Of a stretch of DNA of 64,000 nt, positions 36,834-47,379 are shown piece after piece (position 1 is the stretch's first letter; every line of letters starts with the position of its first letter). A program made the translations under genes and the position numbers. The notes beneath the pieces are model-generated. The model did no database searches. It was not told where the DNA came from and saw only the letters and a list, made by a program, of their open reading frames with translations. The stretch is from Ophiosphaerella korrae. Its lineage: Eukaryota; Ascomycota; Dothideomycetes; Pleosporales; Phaeosphaeriaceae. The DNA lies in NCBI GenBank assembly GCA_028456385.1, contig JALNQF010000110.1, positions 1-64,000 on the forward strand, given 5' to 3'.

Positions 36834-39335
36834 ATGGCTTCCTTTCCAGCGTTTACAGACTCTAACGTCTCTTACACTCTAGGTCCTGGCAACCTGTGCG
36901 CCGTTTGCGCCGAAATCCCACTGAACGCGTTACCTTATGAGGAGGAGAATGGATATCCACACTATCCCACCCTTGATGCCCTCAAGCAATCCGCTCAAAC
37001 ATGTGTAATGTGCGCACTGCTTTACTGGGCGGCTGGCTGTAGCCTTGTCAACTATGGAGGCATGTCTTCTTTCCATCCCACAACAACCTTACCCTCGGGT
37101 GAAAAGATCAGTCTCAATAGCACGGAGAGTATGTACAACGAGTTCGGTATGCGTGTACTTGAGAATGGAGCCGTGATGATGGACTTTTCAGGGCCAGTCG
37201 CAGATCCACGTCCACCAATTGAGGCTGACTTGGAAAGGACGTTTCCAAATGGCACGATCACTCGGAATGGGAGAATTGAGCAAGTACGTCCATGGTTGTT
37301 TGGCAATTGGTACAAGTCGGGTTTCGTTGGACGCGAAGAACCTCTGATGATAGGGTTGGGAATCAGACTTGGAACAAGTGGCAAGATTGAGGATAGCATC
37401 GACCGCGAACGAGATACGGTGCATATTCGAGGTTCGTATCTTAGATATCGGACTGATAAGGGTGCGTCATAACCATCATGTTAGCATTCTGAGCCTGACA
37501 CGTCGTGTTTGTAGAGACAAACTTTATCCCAGGTAGACTCCGGGCTTCAGACTCAGGATCTCCGTATGCTTTTGGTAAACTCCAGAGTTGGCTAAGGATC
37601 TGCGATCAGTACCATCCGTGCCTAGGCGAGAGTAACACAAAAGTGCTCCCGACACGGGTACTCCACTGTCCGACTGAACGGCGCGACATGGTCTTCTTGC
37701 GGGAGACGGCGGGCGAGACGAGTCGATATCTGGCATTGTCTCATAGCTGGGGAACCACACATCGGCTGACACTGACAAGAGCAAACCTTTCTATGCTTAA
37801 AAGCGGAATTATGCTTTCTCAACTTCCTAGAACGTTCCAGGATGTTGTCACTATTGCCTGGGAGTTAGACGTGTCGTTTGTTTGGATTGATTCGCTATGC
37901 ATCATTCAAGATGACTCCGCAGATTGGGAGAAGGAAGCATCGCATATGGGTGCTGTATATGCGAACGCGTATTTAACTGTTGCTGCTTTGGCCTCAAAGG
38001 ACGACTCGAGTGGCTGCTTTCCTGACCCTACTACGAGATACGATGATTACTTCGTATCCGCAGATGTCAAGTCTACAGGCCGAAGAAGTTTTTTCCTGGC
38101 CGCTCCCGTGGCTAGATACGACGTCGGCGAACTTATTCCCATTCTTGCGAGTCGCTGCCATTGGGCCACCGACGAAGTGACTGAGCGCGATAGAAGCCAC
38201 ATAGCTTGGCTGTACATGACCCCGGAATGGATGCCTCCGTCCTCAAAAGACCATCCGAAGCAATATTTGATTGGCAAGTTTGGCGGCCAATTCGATCCCA
38301 TTGCAGATGAGCCGCTAAGTGACCGTGGCTGGACGCTTCAGGAGAGACTGTTATCACCCCGCACCATCCATTACGGTCGCGCTGAAATGTATTGGGAATG
38401 TCAATGCTGCATCTTCGCCGAAGATGGAGCTATGTTTCGTCGTACGTTCACGGCAGCAACTGATCTATGGGTATCTGAACCGCGCGAATCAGGCAAGACC
38501 CGTCAATGGCACTGGACGCGTCTCGTGGAAGAATTCTCTAAGCGCAAGTTGACTAAGGATTTCGACAAGCTGCCTGCATTATCTGGTCTCGCAAACCTTA
38601 TTGCCGCGAACACCGGCGACACGTACCTCGCGGGCTTGTGGAAAAGCTCGTTGATAACTGAGCTGGGCTGGTCAGTCAAAGCGTTCGAGCCGCATCACAA
38701 TTGCGACGATCCGGAACATGACGCATCAATGCCGGCCGCACACAAATCTGCAGTGAAGTATCCGTCGCAATACCGTGCACCATCTTGGTCCTGGGCGTCC
38801 ATTGACGCTGAAATTGACTACGTTGGTTCGATATCGGAAAGTGAATATCTGGCATCTCTGGTCGACGCCTCTGTGAAGCCATTCGGCAAGGATCCGTTCG
38901 GGCGCCTAGCTTCTGGCCATATGACCTTGAAGGTAAGCAGCTTCATATTTCTTACACGGTGTGGGGTCTGATGATGACATATGACAGGCGCCTTTATATA
39001 ATCTCTCGCCCCAGCAGCTCACAGGTCGCACCGCTGTTTCCTTTCCACTTCACACCGGAGTTTGCGCAACGTGGTCTAGCGGTAAAAAGAGCCTTTTCAG
39101 GATGTCAAAAGCAAAAGATAAGGTCACTAAGGAAGGCATGGTCCTTTTTGACGATAAGCCATTTTTCCCGTGCAAAGCGCTGTTTTTGACTGCTACGAAT
39201 GCTATCGTGCTCAAGGATGTTGGCGTTGGAAGATACAACCGCGTTGGAAGCGCGAAATTTTACAACGCGAAGGTTATGGATGCGGATAAGGCTGCCTTGC
39301 CGAATGGTGCGGTACAGCAAGTTGTGATAGTATAG
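36834..39335 (+). CDS. HET-domain (heterokaryon incompatibility) protein
   Basis: Model: exons 36834-37461, 37515-38932, 38988-39335; 797 residues. Intron 1 (53 bp, GTGCGT...GTAG) and intron 2 (55 bp, GTAAGC...ACAG) restore one frame across three open segments. The N-terminus has the Cys-rich start of many HET proteins (LCAVCAEIPL, TCVMCALLYWA). The HET domain shows all three signature blocks: YLALSHSWG (about 281-289), VWIDSLCIIQDD (about 332-343) and RGWTLQERLLSPR (about 480-492). HET proteins trigger cell death after non-self recognition, often downstream of NLRs. The upstream in-frame codon at 36804 is TTG, so ATG 36834 is the likely start. The C-terminal 115 residues resemble no domain I know. 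Apparently intact, unlike the NLR remnants on both sides. Confidence 0.85.
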
Positions 39336-40489
39336 ACAGGACGTGGACTGGACATTGTTTGCATGAGCACGCGATTGGAGGATGCCTTCTTTGCTATGAA
39401 CGTTCTGTCAGAGTTTGGGAGAGCTAAGTCCTTGGACTCGGGATAAAATGTACTCACAAGTTCTGAAGTCCATTTTAGCTCGGCGAATGGACAAGGACTT
39501 CTTCCTTTGACTGGTACATTAAGGCAAACATCAAGACCCTTGAAGCATTCGTCAATGACGCATGTTGGAACCTAAATATGACTCATCTAAGATACCTTAC
39601 GGTAGTGGATCTGTCTCTCAGATCCGTGTGTTGAGGCTTTGCCTGCGTATTTATGTTATATTTGATAGTAGTTCAATGAATTTTGGTTTGTTCGTCGTTA
39701 TATATAAAATGTTTATGAGTGGTCCAGCAACCAACTCACCACTTTGCAGTTTCGCCACTACACAAGGGTATGGCAGGAGCGGGTCAGCCACCCTCCCTGT
39801 TGGCGCGATTGAGGTGTCCTTCTGTCTGCTAATGAGACCTAAGTGTAGCAAATCCTTACAGTCAGTTCCATCTCGAGCTATCTTGTCGCTGACTGAGACA
39901 ATTATCGAAGTTTTGACGTGGCAAATATGTTTACGCTTATCCGCGAATCCCTCTATGAAATAGATATATGATGGAATGTAAATTCCCTCTAGCTAGGTGC
40001 CCCTAAGTTCCTAAGATTTATCAAGCTCAAAATTGCATATCTATACCTTTCCGGATCTGTATCAGATTGTAGCAGGTTATTGCAGGTTGATAATAAAGGT
40101 TGATAAAAAGGCTTTTTCGTAACGGCTTTGTTGGAGGTGGATACTGAAGCGTTCAGAAAAGCCTGATTCTAGATAGATCACGTATGACCTGATTGAGAGA
40201 AGTAATTGATTGGTTGTAACGAGTGGAACTGAGTTGATTCCGTGTCCCTGCATTATCTGCCTTCTGGCCGCTACTGATATCCTTCCTGAGATTCTTTGAT
40301 TGCTCTCGTGCCTAAGGGTTGCCCTTGGTTGAGCTAGCGCGTTGTCCGATAGCTCCTCTCCTGTCAAAGGGATGCACCGCAGTTGAGTTGGCGTGTCGTC
40401 ACAGATCCCGAATCTGCTGGTTGGCTCGCTTAGCTAGTGGCGCACGTGCGCGCGCTATCGCCATCTCAATCGCTATCTAGGTCGATTCA
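39336..40489. other. no recognisable gene
   Basis: Downstream of the HET gene. A 133-codon plus-strand open frame (39562-39963) lacks any family resemblance or coding-like composition and is not called. From 40,399 to 40,490 the minus frame of the NLR3 remnant runs on with one TAG, without recognisable domains. Confidence 0.5.
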
Positions 40490-40514
40490 TGAGCTGGCTC
40501 GTGAGCCAGCTCAT
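40489..40514. repeat. 12-bp perfect inverted repeat
   Basis: ATGAGCTGGCTC, two bases, then GAGCCAGCTCAT: a compact hairpin with a 12-bp stem at the tail of the NLR3 remnant. It is G+C-rich relative to its flanks. No function is assigned. Confidence 0.7.
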
Positions 40515-41715
40515 CTGACAATCTGACACCAATGCCAATCATCTTTCCCGACACAGCCGAGCATGATAGCCAATACTCTGAGGGTAGCCAAACTAGGTTC
40601 TCTGGATCATATTTTATCCAAACTCTATCAGAACTCAAAGCCCCGTGTTTATATTCAGGATTTTGAGGCTACGTAACAGTCGTTGTATTTGACACTTAGG
40701 ATGCACAAATGACAATAGGGCCAATTTTAATGTAAAGGCATGAGCCAGTGGTCTTAAATGGTTGTTGAAAAGTGCCTTGCTAGTGTTAAGCGTCTGCAGG
40801 CAGTCGCCGCTGCTTGCGCCCTAGACATTGACCGTCCTGTCTTTTGATGCTGACGCGAGCCGTGTTGAGTTGTATGAGAAGGCCACCGAAAGGACTGAAC
40901 CTCTATGGCCCTTGAGCGTCTGCAGGTAGGCACACCATGCATCTCCTATAGTCGGCTCTATTGTGAGTTCTTTCGACTCCCCGTGCCTGAAAAGACCCCT
41001 TATCAGGCTACAGGCTGGACTGAACAGAAGTGCAGATGCGTATGCCTAAAGAGGACTACTCTCTATTGCCTGCTTGTGATACCTGACAAATCGGCACGCA
41101 TCTCGAACTAGCTCGAGTAATTCGGATATGTCTGCTCTTCCCGAGGCTATATCAGCATGTACTAGAAATAGTACTACTAAGCCAAGGAGTACCTGGAGTA
41201 AAGCCTCAAGTTTTATCATCAAACTCACACGGCCCGACATGCTCCCGCAAAGGGTAAGAGCCTCAAGCCAGTAGAGGTATTCCCTCCTTATAAATTCGTC
41301 GATAACGCCTCTATTCTGCAGGTCGCCTCTGTGATTTATACAGCTATTGGGGATTACAGTCGCTGAGGTGGTCGGCCTAATAGACACATGAGTAGCGCGT
41401 TGCCGCCAATGGGTCTGGTTTAAGAGGCTTAACCTTCTTGATAGGATAGCCTAACGCACCTAAGCTGTAGATGTCTCGTTGCAGCGTCTTAGACAAGACG
41501 TAGAGCGATCGTAAGAAGATTACGTAATGAGTTGCTTCCTTTCCAGATGGAAAGATTTTATCATTTGCCTCTTTAAGCAAATAGTCCTCCGCAGACTAAT
41601 GTGCAAGGGAGATGCTACCTTCTCGAACGGTGAGAAATGAGCCATAAAGGTTAATAATCTCCTCAACTAACTGGAGATTATCTTACTGAGGAATAGCCGA
41701 TAACTGAGCCTACGC
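40490..41715 (-). pseudogene. NACHT-WD40 NLR remnant (NLR3)
   Basis: Right to left: the end of the NACHT/winged-helix region (LQLVEEIINLYGSFLTVREG, 41,695-41,620), the linker typical of fungal NACHT-WD40 proteins (SAEDYLLKEANDKIF, then SKTLQRDIYSLGALGYPI, then EYLYWLEALTLCGSM, 41,600-41,240), a RYHKQAIESSPL segment and one WD40 repeat (LQTLKGHRGSVLSVAFSYNS, about 40,930-40,870). After it comes the C-terminal part (TTGSCLY.KIG, LVWLPSEYWLSCSAVSGK) down to about 40,520. There are several frame changes and TAG/TAA at expected W or Q positions. The WD40 array, usually 7 to 14 repeats, is collapsed to one or two. The P-loop part was not found. Confidence 0.85.
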
Positions 41716-42627
41716 ACATCCATCTGTAAACATACCTAAACGCCTTATTACTGTATATAGCTATTTTTAGGGCTTTCAACTTCCTAATGCAGAGAAGCGT
41801 TAGAAATTCTCAGGATTCTTCGGGACTATTGACACTTTCTAGGGTCATGCTAGTTCTTAGTGGGTACACTAATATTATATACCTACAGAAACTATATGCC
41901 TAACTATATGAATTTGCAACGAGGCCTTCTCAGCATGCCATAGTGGCCCGACCCTGGCTAGCCAGTTTACTAGGTCGCCCCAAGGAATTTTGTAAAGCTG
42001 ACCTGTGAGCTCAACCTTCTCCGCATCTTTGCTAGTCTACCCCAGATTTTTTTTCTATATAGACTCTCGAAGATTTGAATTTAAGCTATTATGGGAACTA
42101 GTATTCTTCTTCAGTAATGTGAAGTACCCTCGATAACCTGGGTATGCTTGATCGATTACTAGTTTTGCAACGCCCACTCCTACCTTACCTACAGTTTGCA
42201 TAGTTGGATCTGTGAAGCTTAGAAGTTGTCTCATTGCCGGCTTCTAGTCAAACTCTAAGGGTCTTTTTTAAAACTGGCACTGAGTGTAGGTATAATACTT
42301 TAGGATTACAAGATACCAGCAAATATGGCTTCTCCTGGATGCTAGTTGATAGAGTCCTTATAAGAAGAACCCTACTATTAGTATATTGTGGAGTAGTAGA
42401 ACCGCACGTGATCGGGGCGGCTTAGGTCAGCAATGCGGCTCTGTGTGGGCACCGATAAAGGATCGGATGGAGTAGGTAGCCTCCGACACCAACTCGTCAT
42501 GTAGCTACTCAAGCCATATATTCCAACTCATCTTGCCGACTGCGGGTCGCCACCTGCCTCCTACTTCTACGTGCATCCTACGATGCCACAATATATCCTG
42601 CGTCCACGCCATGTTCAATTCCTTAAA
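41716..42627. other. no recognisable gene
   Basis: It should contain the NACHT core of NLR3 if that gene was once complete, but the reading is too degraded to claim. No frame above 65 codons. The plus-strand open frame that overlaps the UbiA end (42533-42793) is a shadow of that gene. Confidence 0.45.
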
Positions 42628-43662
42628 CTACATAGGGAGTAGGTATTCCGAGAATAAGCCAGCAATAATGCAGCCACCCACGCCCCAGAAGCAGTTAGCA
42701 AACCACCACCAGCAACTTCCTGAATCTTTCAGATTCACATTGGCGACCATAGACGCAAGACATAATGTCGTACCGCCCACCCCAACTAGGTAATAGATTA
42801 GACCCATCTCCTCCAACCAACCTAAAAGCGTTAGACAAATCGTGATGGTGACTACGAGAAGCCAGAAGATAGGCTTAATTTGGTATTTGAAGAGGACTGC
42901 CATGCTTCCAACTCCAATCTGTAAATCGTCTTTGATATCTTGGTAAGCGTATACGCTATCATATATCATTGTCCAACATGTGCTGGCAATGAATAGTAAA
43001 ACAGTTGAGGGATCAATCTGGCGAGTTTTATAAGCAATGGGTTGCAGTTGAAGTGATATTGACCCCATTACTATGCCCCAAGAAAGGCAGAAACCAAGTA
43101 CTGCCTGTGTCCAGTATGTGTGCAGCTTCGCATACGGATAATAGGCCCAGCTGAGAATGCCTGGCAAACTGTACAAAGCATTCTCTATTGGACGACCAGG
43201 CAGTACAACCACAAAAACGGCGGCTAACAAAGCCTGGGATGCAGTAAACAGGAATGCTGCAGTATGAGAAATCGTGCCACGAGGTATTGGTCGGTTGCGG
43301 GTTCTTAGAACCTGAGCATCGATAGGTGCGTCGATAAGGTCGTTCCAGATGTGAATCGCATTGGAAACGAAGAAACTAGCCGCAAATATTAGGCCACTCG
43401 CCCAAGCCACTTCGAGGGGTGCCGATCGGTTTCGTATAGCGGCATGAAGGATGCCAAACGTATGCGGGATATAGATCAGGAACAACCCGACAGGAGGACT
43501 GAGTCGAGTGAGCTGGACATACGGAAGCCAATTCTCTGGTAGGTAGGCCAGCCACCCGCCTTTATGGTTGCCGCCGTATTGGTAGGCCAAAGATGCATTA
43601 TTGGCTTTGTCCGAGTGCTCTGAGCTGACTCTTTTAGAAATATTGGCCATAGTTGAGTTCAT
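42628..43662 (-). CDS. UbiA-family aromatic prenyltransferase
   Basis: Single-exon membrane protein of 344 residues, from ATG 43662 to TAG 42628. An in-frame ATG at 43770 would add 36 residues that look like 5' leader. Most of the chain is hydrophobic, with about eight or nine predicted membrane segments. Both UbiA aspartate motifs are present: NDLIDAPID (about 107-115) and DSVYAYQDIKDD (about 235-246), which bind the Mg-diphosphate of the isoprenoid donor. Family members transfer polyprenyl chains to 4-hydroxybenzoate (ubiquinone synthesis) or farnesyl/geranyl groups to polyketide rings (fungal meroterpenoids). The RTRNRPIPRGTIS segment fits either. No polyketide synthase, cyclase or P450 lies within the window, so a biosynthetic cluster is not supported and the substrate is open. 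A broken duplicate of its 3' end lies at 35183-35321. Confidence 0.85.
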   Translation of the reverse strand: MNSTMANISKRVSSEHSDKANNASLAYQYGGNHKGGWLAYLPENWLPYVQLTRLSPPVGLFLIYIPHTFGILHAAIRNRSAPLEVAWASGLIFAASFFVSNAIHIWNDLIDAPIDAQVLRTRNRPIPRGTISHTAAFLFTASQALLAAVFVVVLPGRPIENALYSLPGILSWAYYPYAKLHTYWTQAVLGFCLSWGIVMGSISLQLQPIAYKTRQIDPSTVLLFIASTCWTMIYDSVYAYQDIKDDLQIGVGSMAVLFKYQIKPIFWLLVVTITICLTLLGWLEEMGLIYYLVGVGGTTLCLASMVANVNLKDSGSCWWWFANCFWGVGGCIIAGLFSEYLLPM

Positions 43663-45217
43663 ATTGAGTACAATAAGAAAGGATCGATTTAAGCTTAGGT
43701 ACAGTGCCAAATCTGGAGACCTGATGAGCAGCAAAGCGTCATTCTTATATACACCGGTGCCTAAGTACATGCCAAAAAAAAATCGAAGTGCTTCGCGTCT
43801 AGCTGTTTTAATTCGCCGTGCTATGCTATCTGCTTAGCTGACCGACTAGCGGCCGAAGGATTTTTACGTTAAATTAGATTACACTCAGGCTGAACCTAAA
43901 GGACCGAACCAAGAGATCCGTCCCTAATTACATCAAAATAAAAAATGGTTGATTTGAGAAACATGTATCTGCGCGCGCACACAACTGCCGCACTTGAATG
44001 CTGAAAGGATTGTAGCCGCCTTATGAACTTAGTATTGCATGGTACATAGGCGCGTAAGCATGCAGGTGTCCCGACGCAGTGGACAATCCCGTATAACCGA
44101 TGTTATCACCTTCCGCATGAAAACACCAACCATAAGCAAAAAATGTTAGATTGTCCGGAGAAAGTGGCACTCAACAATTTCTGAGGCCAATGAGAGGCAC
44201 ATCTGTCACATGTTAAACATGCACCATACTTTTTGGACTGGGTATCACCGAAGCACCACAATTTAGCTTATCTATCATCAGTAATTGTAACACAGCATAG
44301 TTTCCGCCCATTGGATCAGTAGCATCTTACTTGATTTGATAGTATTTGCTTCGCCGCAATCCGGCTAACCCTATATCTCTTATGTTGCTAAGCGGGTACT
44401 GCAAAGGGAGGAAACCCCATAGGTATTCCGCGCGAAAACCATTAATGTGAGTCAATTCACCTGCAAATATTTTTAGAAGACTTATTTGTGTAGGGTGAAC
44501 GACCTTGATAGACTAGGAGCATGCCGCTAATGATGATACTGTTCGATCTGTGCCGATAGCAACAACCGAGGCATAAAAAAAAGTTAGGAGAAGAGAAAAG
44601 ACTCCACATTCCACGCATCTTCATAAACGGCGCATCGCGAGACCAGAACCTACTCGGTTTATAAGGTCAGGAGAACGTACAGAAATGGGAGGCGATCGTT
44701 AGCAAGTATGGCCCGAGCCAAGTCTTCCAGAAGCTCCAGAATAATAGCTTTTTGTTGTCAAAGGCGTGAGTCTGAGGCTGCTCTTAACCTGCTTCTAATG
44801 AAGCTTTACTGTTATGCGGCTAAGGATTGGGCGTGCCTAAGCAAGTGCTAGCATCACGTTGCAATTGTAGACTAGGTTCGGAGTTCGTGAATATTATTGG
44901 TGTTATTTTTCTACCAAGATTTAGTAGCATTGTGTTCATAGGAACTATTGTATGGCCTACTTAGAGGTACGAAGGTAAAGTTAAATTACTTTCCATCTAG
45001 AATGTTGTTCGCTTCCATTATATCCGCTATAATCACATATTATATTCGTTATATCCTGTTTCTACGCGCGGAAAAGCGTTGATCGCATGTCTAGGACGTT
45101 TTCAGAACAGGCTTAGCAATGGGGGAGTGAGCCGCATTTCTCCAGATTAAATATGCCAAGAGCTCTTCAAGATCCACTAATCAACATCAACGTTGCTTTT
45201 CTTTACAAAGCTACCTT
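43663..45217. other. intergenic region between divergent UbiA and AA9 genes
   Basis: About 1.6 kb without a credible gene. It serves as the upstream region of both the leftward UbiA gene and the rightward AA9 gene. It contains two GGCTAA hexamers (44363-44368 and 44818-44823) matching the GGCTAR core bound by XlnR/Xyr1-type regulators of cell-wall-degrading enzymes; a hexamer this short is expected by chance too. Confidence 0.5.
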
Positions 45218-45224
45218 TATATAA
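45218..45224 (+). promoter_or_regulatory. TATA-like box of the AA9 gene
   Basis: TATATAA 62 bp before the AA9 start codon, a reasonable TATA position for a strongly regulated secreted enzyme with a short leader. Identified by sequence and position only. Confidence 0.45.
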
Positions 45225-45285
45225 TTGAAGAGTGGAATACATCTTTACATTTTTCATTCATAGCGCTACCTCTATTATCTATAAA

Positions 45286-46223
45286 ATGGTTTCATATCAA
45301 TTACTTGCTTGTCTCTCATTATTCCCTAGCATAGCAGTTGCACATGGCAATGTTCGCAAATGGCTAATTGAAAATAAGGAGTACATCACTTACGAACCTT
45401 ACTCCAGGCCCAATTTTACTCAGCCACCAAATGGAATTGGTATTGTCCAAATACTATACCTAGATAACATTGATAATGTATCACGTTAGCTAATGAAAAT
45501 CAAAGCACGTTTCTTGGGGAATGGCATCAACCCACTGAAAGATCCGCTTTCACCTTCTATGACATGTAATGTCAACTCTTTCCCCGCACCGCTCATGGCA
45601 AATGTCACAGCGGGAAGCACAATCACTGCAACTTGGAACTCATGTACGATAGGACACAATTTGGTTTCTCCTCCACTAATCAGACTCGTTAGGGCCTCAC
45701 GTGGGTCCCATTTACACCTACATGTCGCCTTGCCCAAATGGCCGTGATTGCTCAGACTTCTTGGGCACGACGAGCCGCACGTGGTTCAAGATCGAAGAGG
45801 CAGGTGTTGTGCCGTACACCAGCTCGTCAACGGGACTCGATTGGGCAACTCAGCTTATGTATGATGCTGGTAACAAGTGGAACATTGTGATTCCGAGCTG
45901 TCTTCCAGACGGACCTTATTTGTTACGCCACGAGACCATGGCGATTCATGACTCTAATGTCCAAGGAGGTGCACAATTTTACCCGAATTGTGCGCAAGTG
46001 TGGGTTAGCGGAGGTAGCGGAGCATTAAATCTTGATTCCGTGGGTATATATTTGCCCGGAGATATCCAGCCAGATGATCAAGGGGTTTTGTTTGATCCAC
46101 GGAAATCATTGACGGATTATGCTTACAAAGTACCGTGAGTGAATCCCATTAAGTTGAAAGAATACGTATTAGTTACTGATCATGAACAGAGGCTCAAGAC
46201 CCATCAAGTGTCCGATTATTTGA
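45286..46223 (+). CDS. AA9 lytic polysaccharide monooxygenase, secreted
   Basis: Model: exons 45286-45439, 45506-45643, 45693-46134, 46190-46223; 255 residues. Three introns (66, 49 and 55 bp) have frame-compatible GT/AG sites. The second restores WNSWPHVGPIYTYMSPC, and the third gives the usual YKVPG tail. A 19-residue signal peptide ends ...SIAVA, so mature His1 is His20. It forms the copper histidine brace with His100 (WPHVGP), with Tyr194 (GGAQFYPNC) axial and His177/Gln192 in the second sphere. AA9 enzymes cleave cellulose and related glucans oxidatively outside the cell. Length and cysteines fit a single-domain enzyme without a CBM1. Start at ATG 45286 because it directly opens the signal peptide. 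Confidence 0.88.
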
Positions 46224-47379
46224 GCTTGGCCCACATAGTGATTACTGTTCTCAAATATGTCAATCGATGTCAATTCTACCATTGACAAGCATCACCAAAA
46301 GTTCTTGAAGGCATAGATACGCAAGGAACGTTAAAATCCACCTGACTTCCCACACTTTCCATTTCCAGCTTGACTCAATAGATCAAATGGGGAGTCGATA
46401 TCTCTGATGAGTTGTGCTCAGTCGTGCTAGTTTCGCATTGTGTCGCCACTGCTGCTGAAGGTTAGTGGCGGGTCGTGCTAGGTCAAGGCTGAGCCCCACT
46501 GTTTGCGTAACGCGACAGCCAGTGGGCGCTCTAGCACGCATGAGCTTCATAGGATTTTCCCATAGGCTGCTAGTAGTTATCAATCCGGTGTTGTACGAGC
46601 CTATCACATTCTAGAGAACCTAATTTAGCGGTATCGAGCATTTCGTCCCAAAACAACAGAAAAACTGCTCAAAGTCAGCCTTGAAGACAGGTTACACCAG
46701 TTTGTGAAAACAGAGATAGAAAGATCCAGGAACAATGCTACATTATTCCGATAGGGGTAATGATAGTCGCTCCAAACCTCTACATTGTGGCTATGCTGAA
46801 AGGTACCTTCCGCCGCCGGTATGCTCGAGGCTGAGAATCATCAGCATGCACTGCGCACCGCGACCAACCACCTGTTACTTGACTTCCTAGCATGCCTCAA
46901 ATTTCGTTGCAATACACTAAGGTCTGTCAAAAAACAGATGTCACCAAGGAAATACCTCCAACTGCCTAGGCGCGCACTTGTGCTGACCATGCGACCAAGT
47001 GTGGTCCTTCCCAACTAATCCGGCGTGCCCAAGCATGCATATGCGGAAGCTGGTTGACAGGGCCAAGGGGATCTATTAGTCCAATTAGTACCCACAAGCG
47101 CCACACTCATCCAGTAGGATCATGTTAAATGCACTTTCAGCTGGACATGTCAATAATCACACTGATTGGTGATGTTGGCAGGCGGGTAAGCTGAGGCGCA
47201 GCAACAGTCGAGCAAGCTAGAAATCAACAGGACTCTCCTTATCTTCGTCGAAAGTTCTACAATTTCAATGCCGCCTCGCGTTTTTAATCTCTTGACCCAC
47301 TTGATCTAGCGCGACTACAAAATATTTGTTCCCAGTGAGCTTCTATCAGCTTCGGAGCATAGGCAGTCATCACACTAAC
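46224..47379. other. intergenic, nothing recognised
   Basis: About 1.15 kb with only short frames (65-75 codons) on either strand, none with family resemblance. Presumably the AA9 terminator and the upstream region of the next gene. Confidence 0.5.

Noticed and set aside
39070..39090. TGGTCTAGCGGT, resembling a tRNA A box
   Set aside because: No matching B box (GGTTCGA.TCC) follows at tRNA spacing, no cloverleaf can be folded, and the segment is inside exon 3 of the HET gene.
39562..39963. 133-codon plus-strand open frame downstream of the HET gene
   Set aside because: Low-complexity mix of Cys/Ser/Leu without domain, intron or context support; likely chance.
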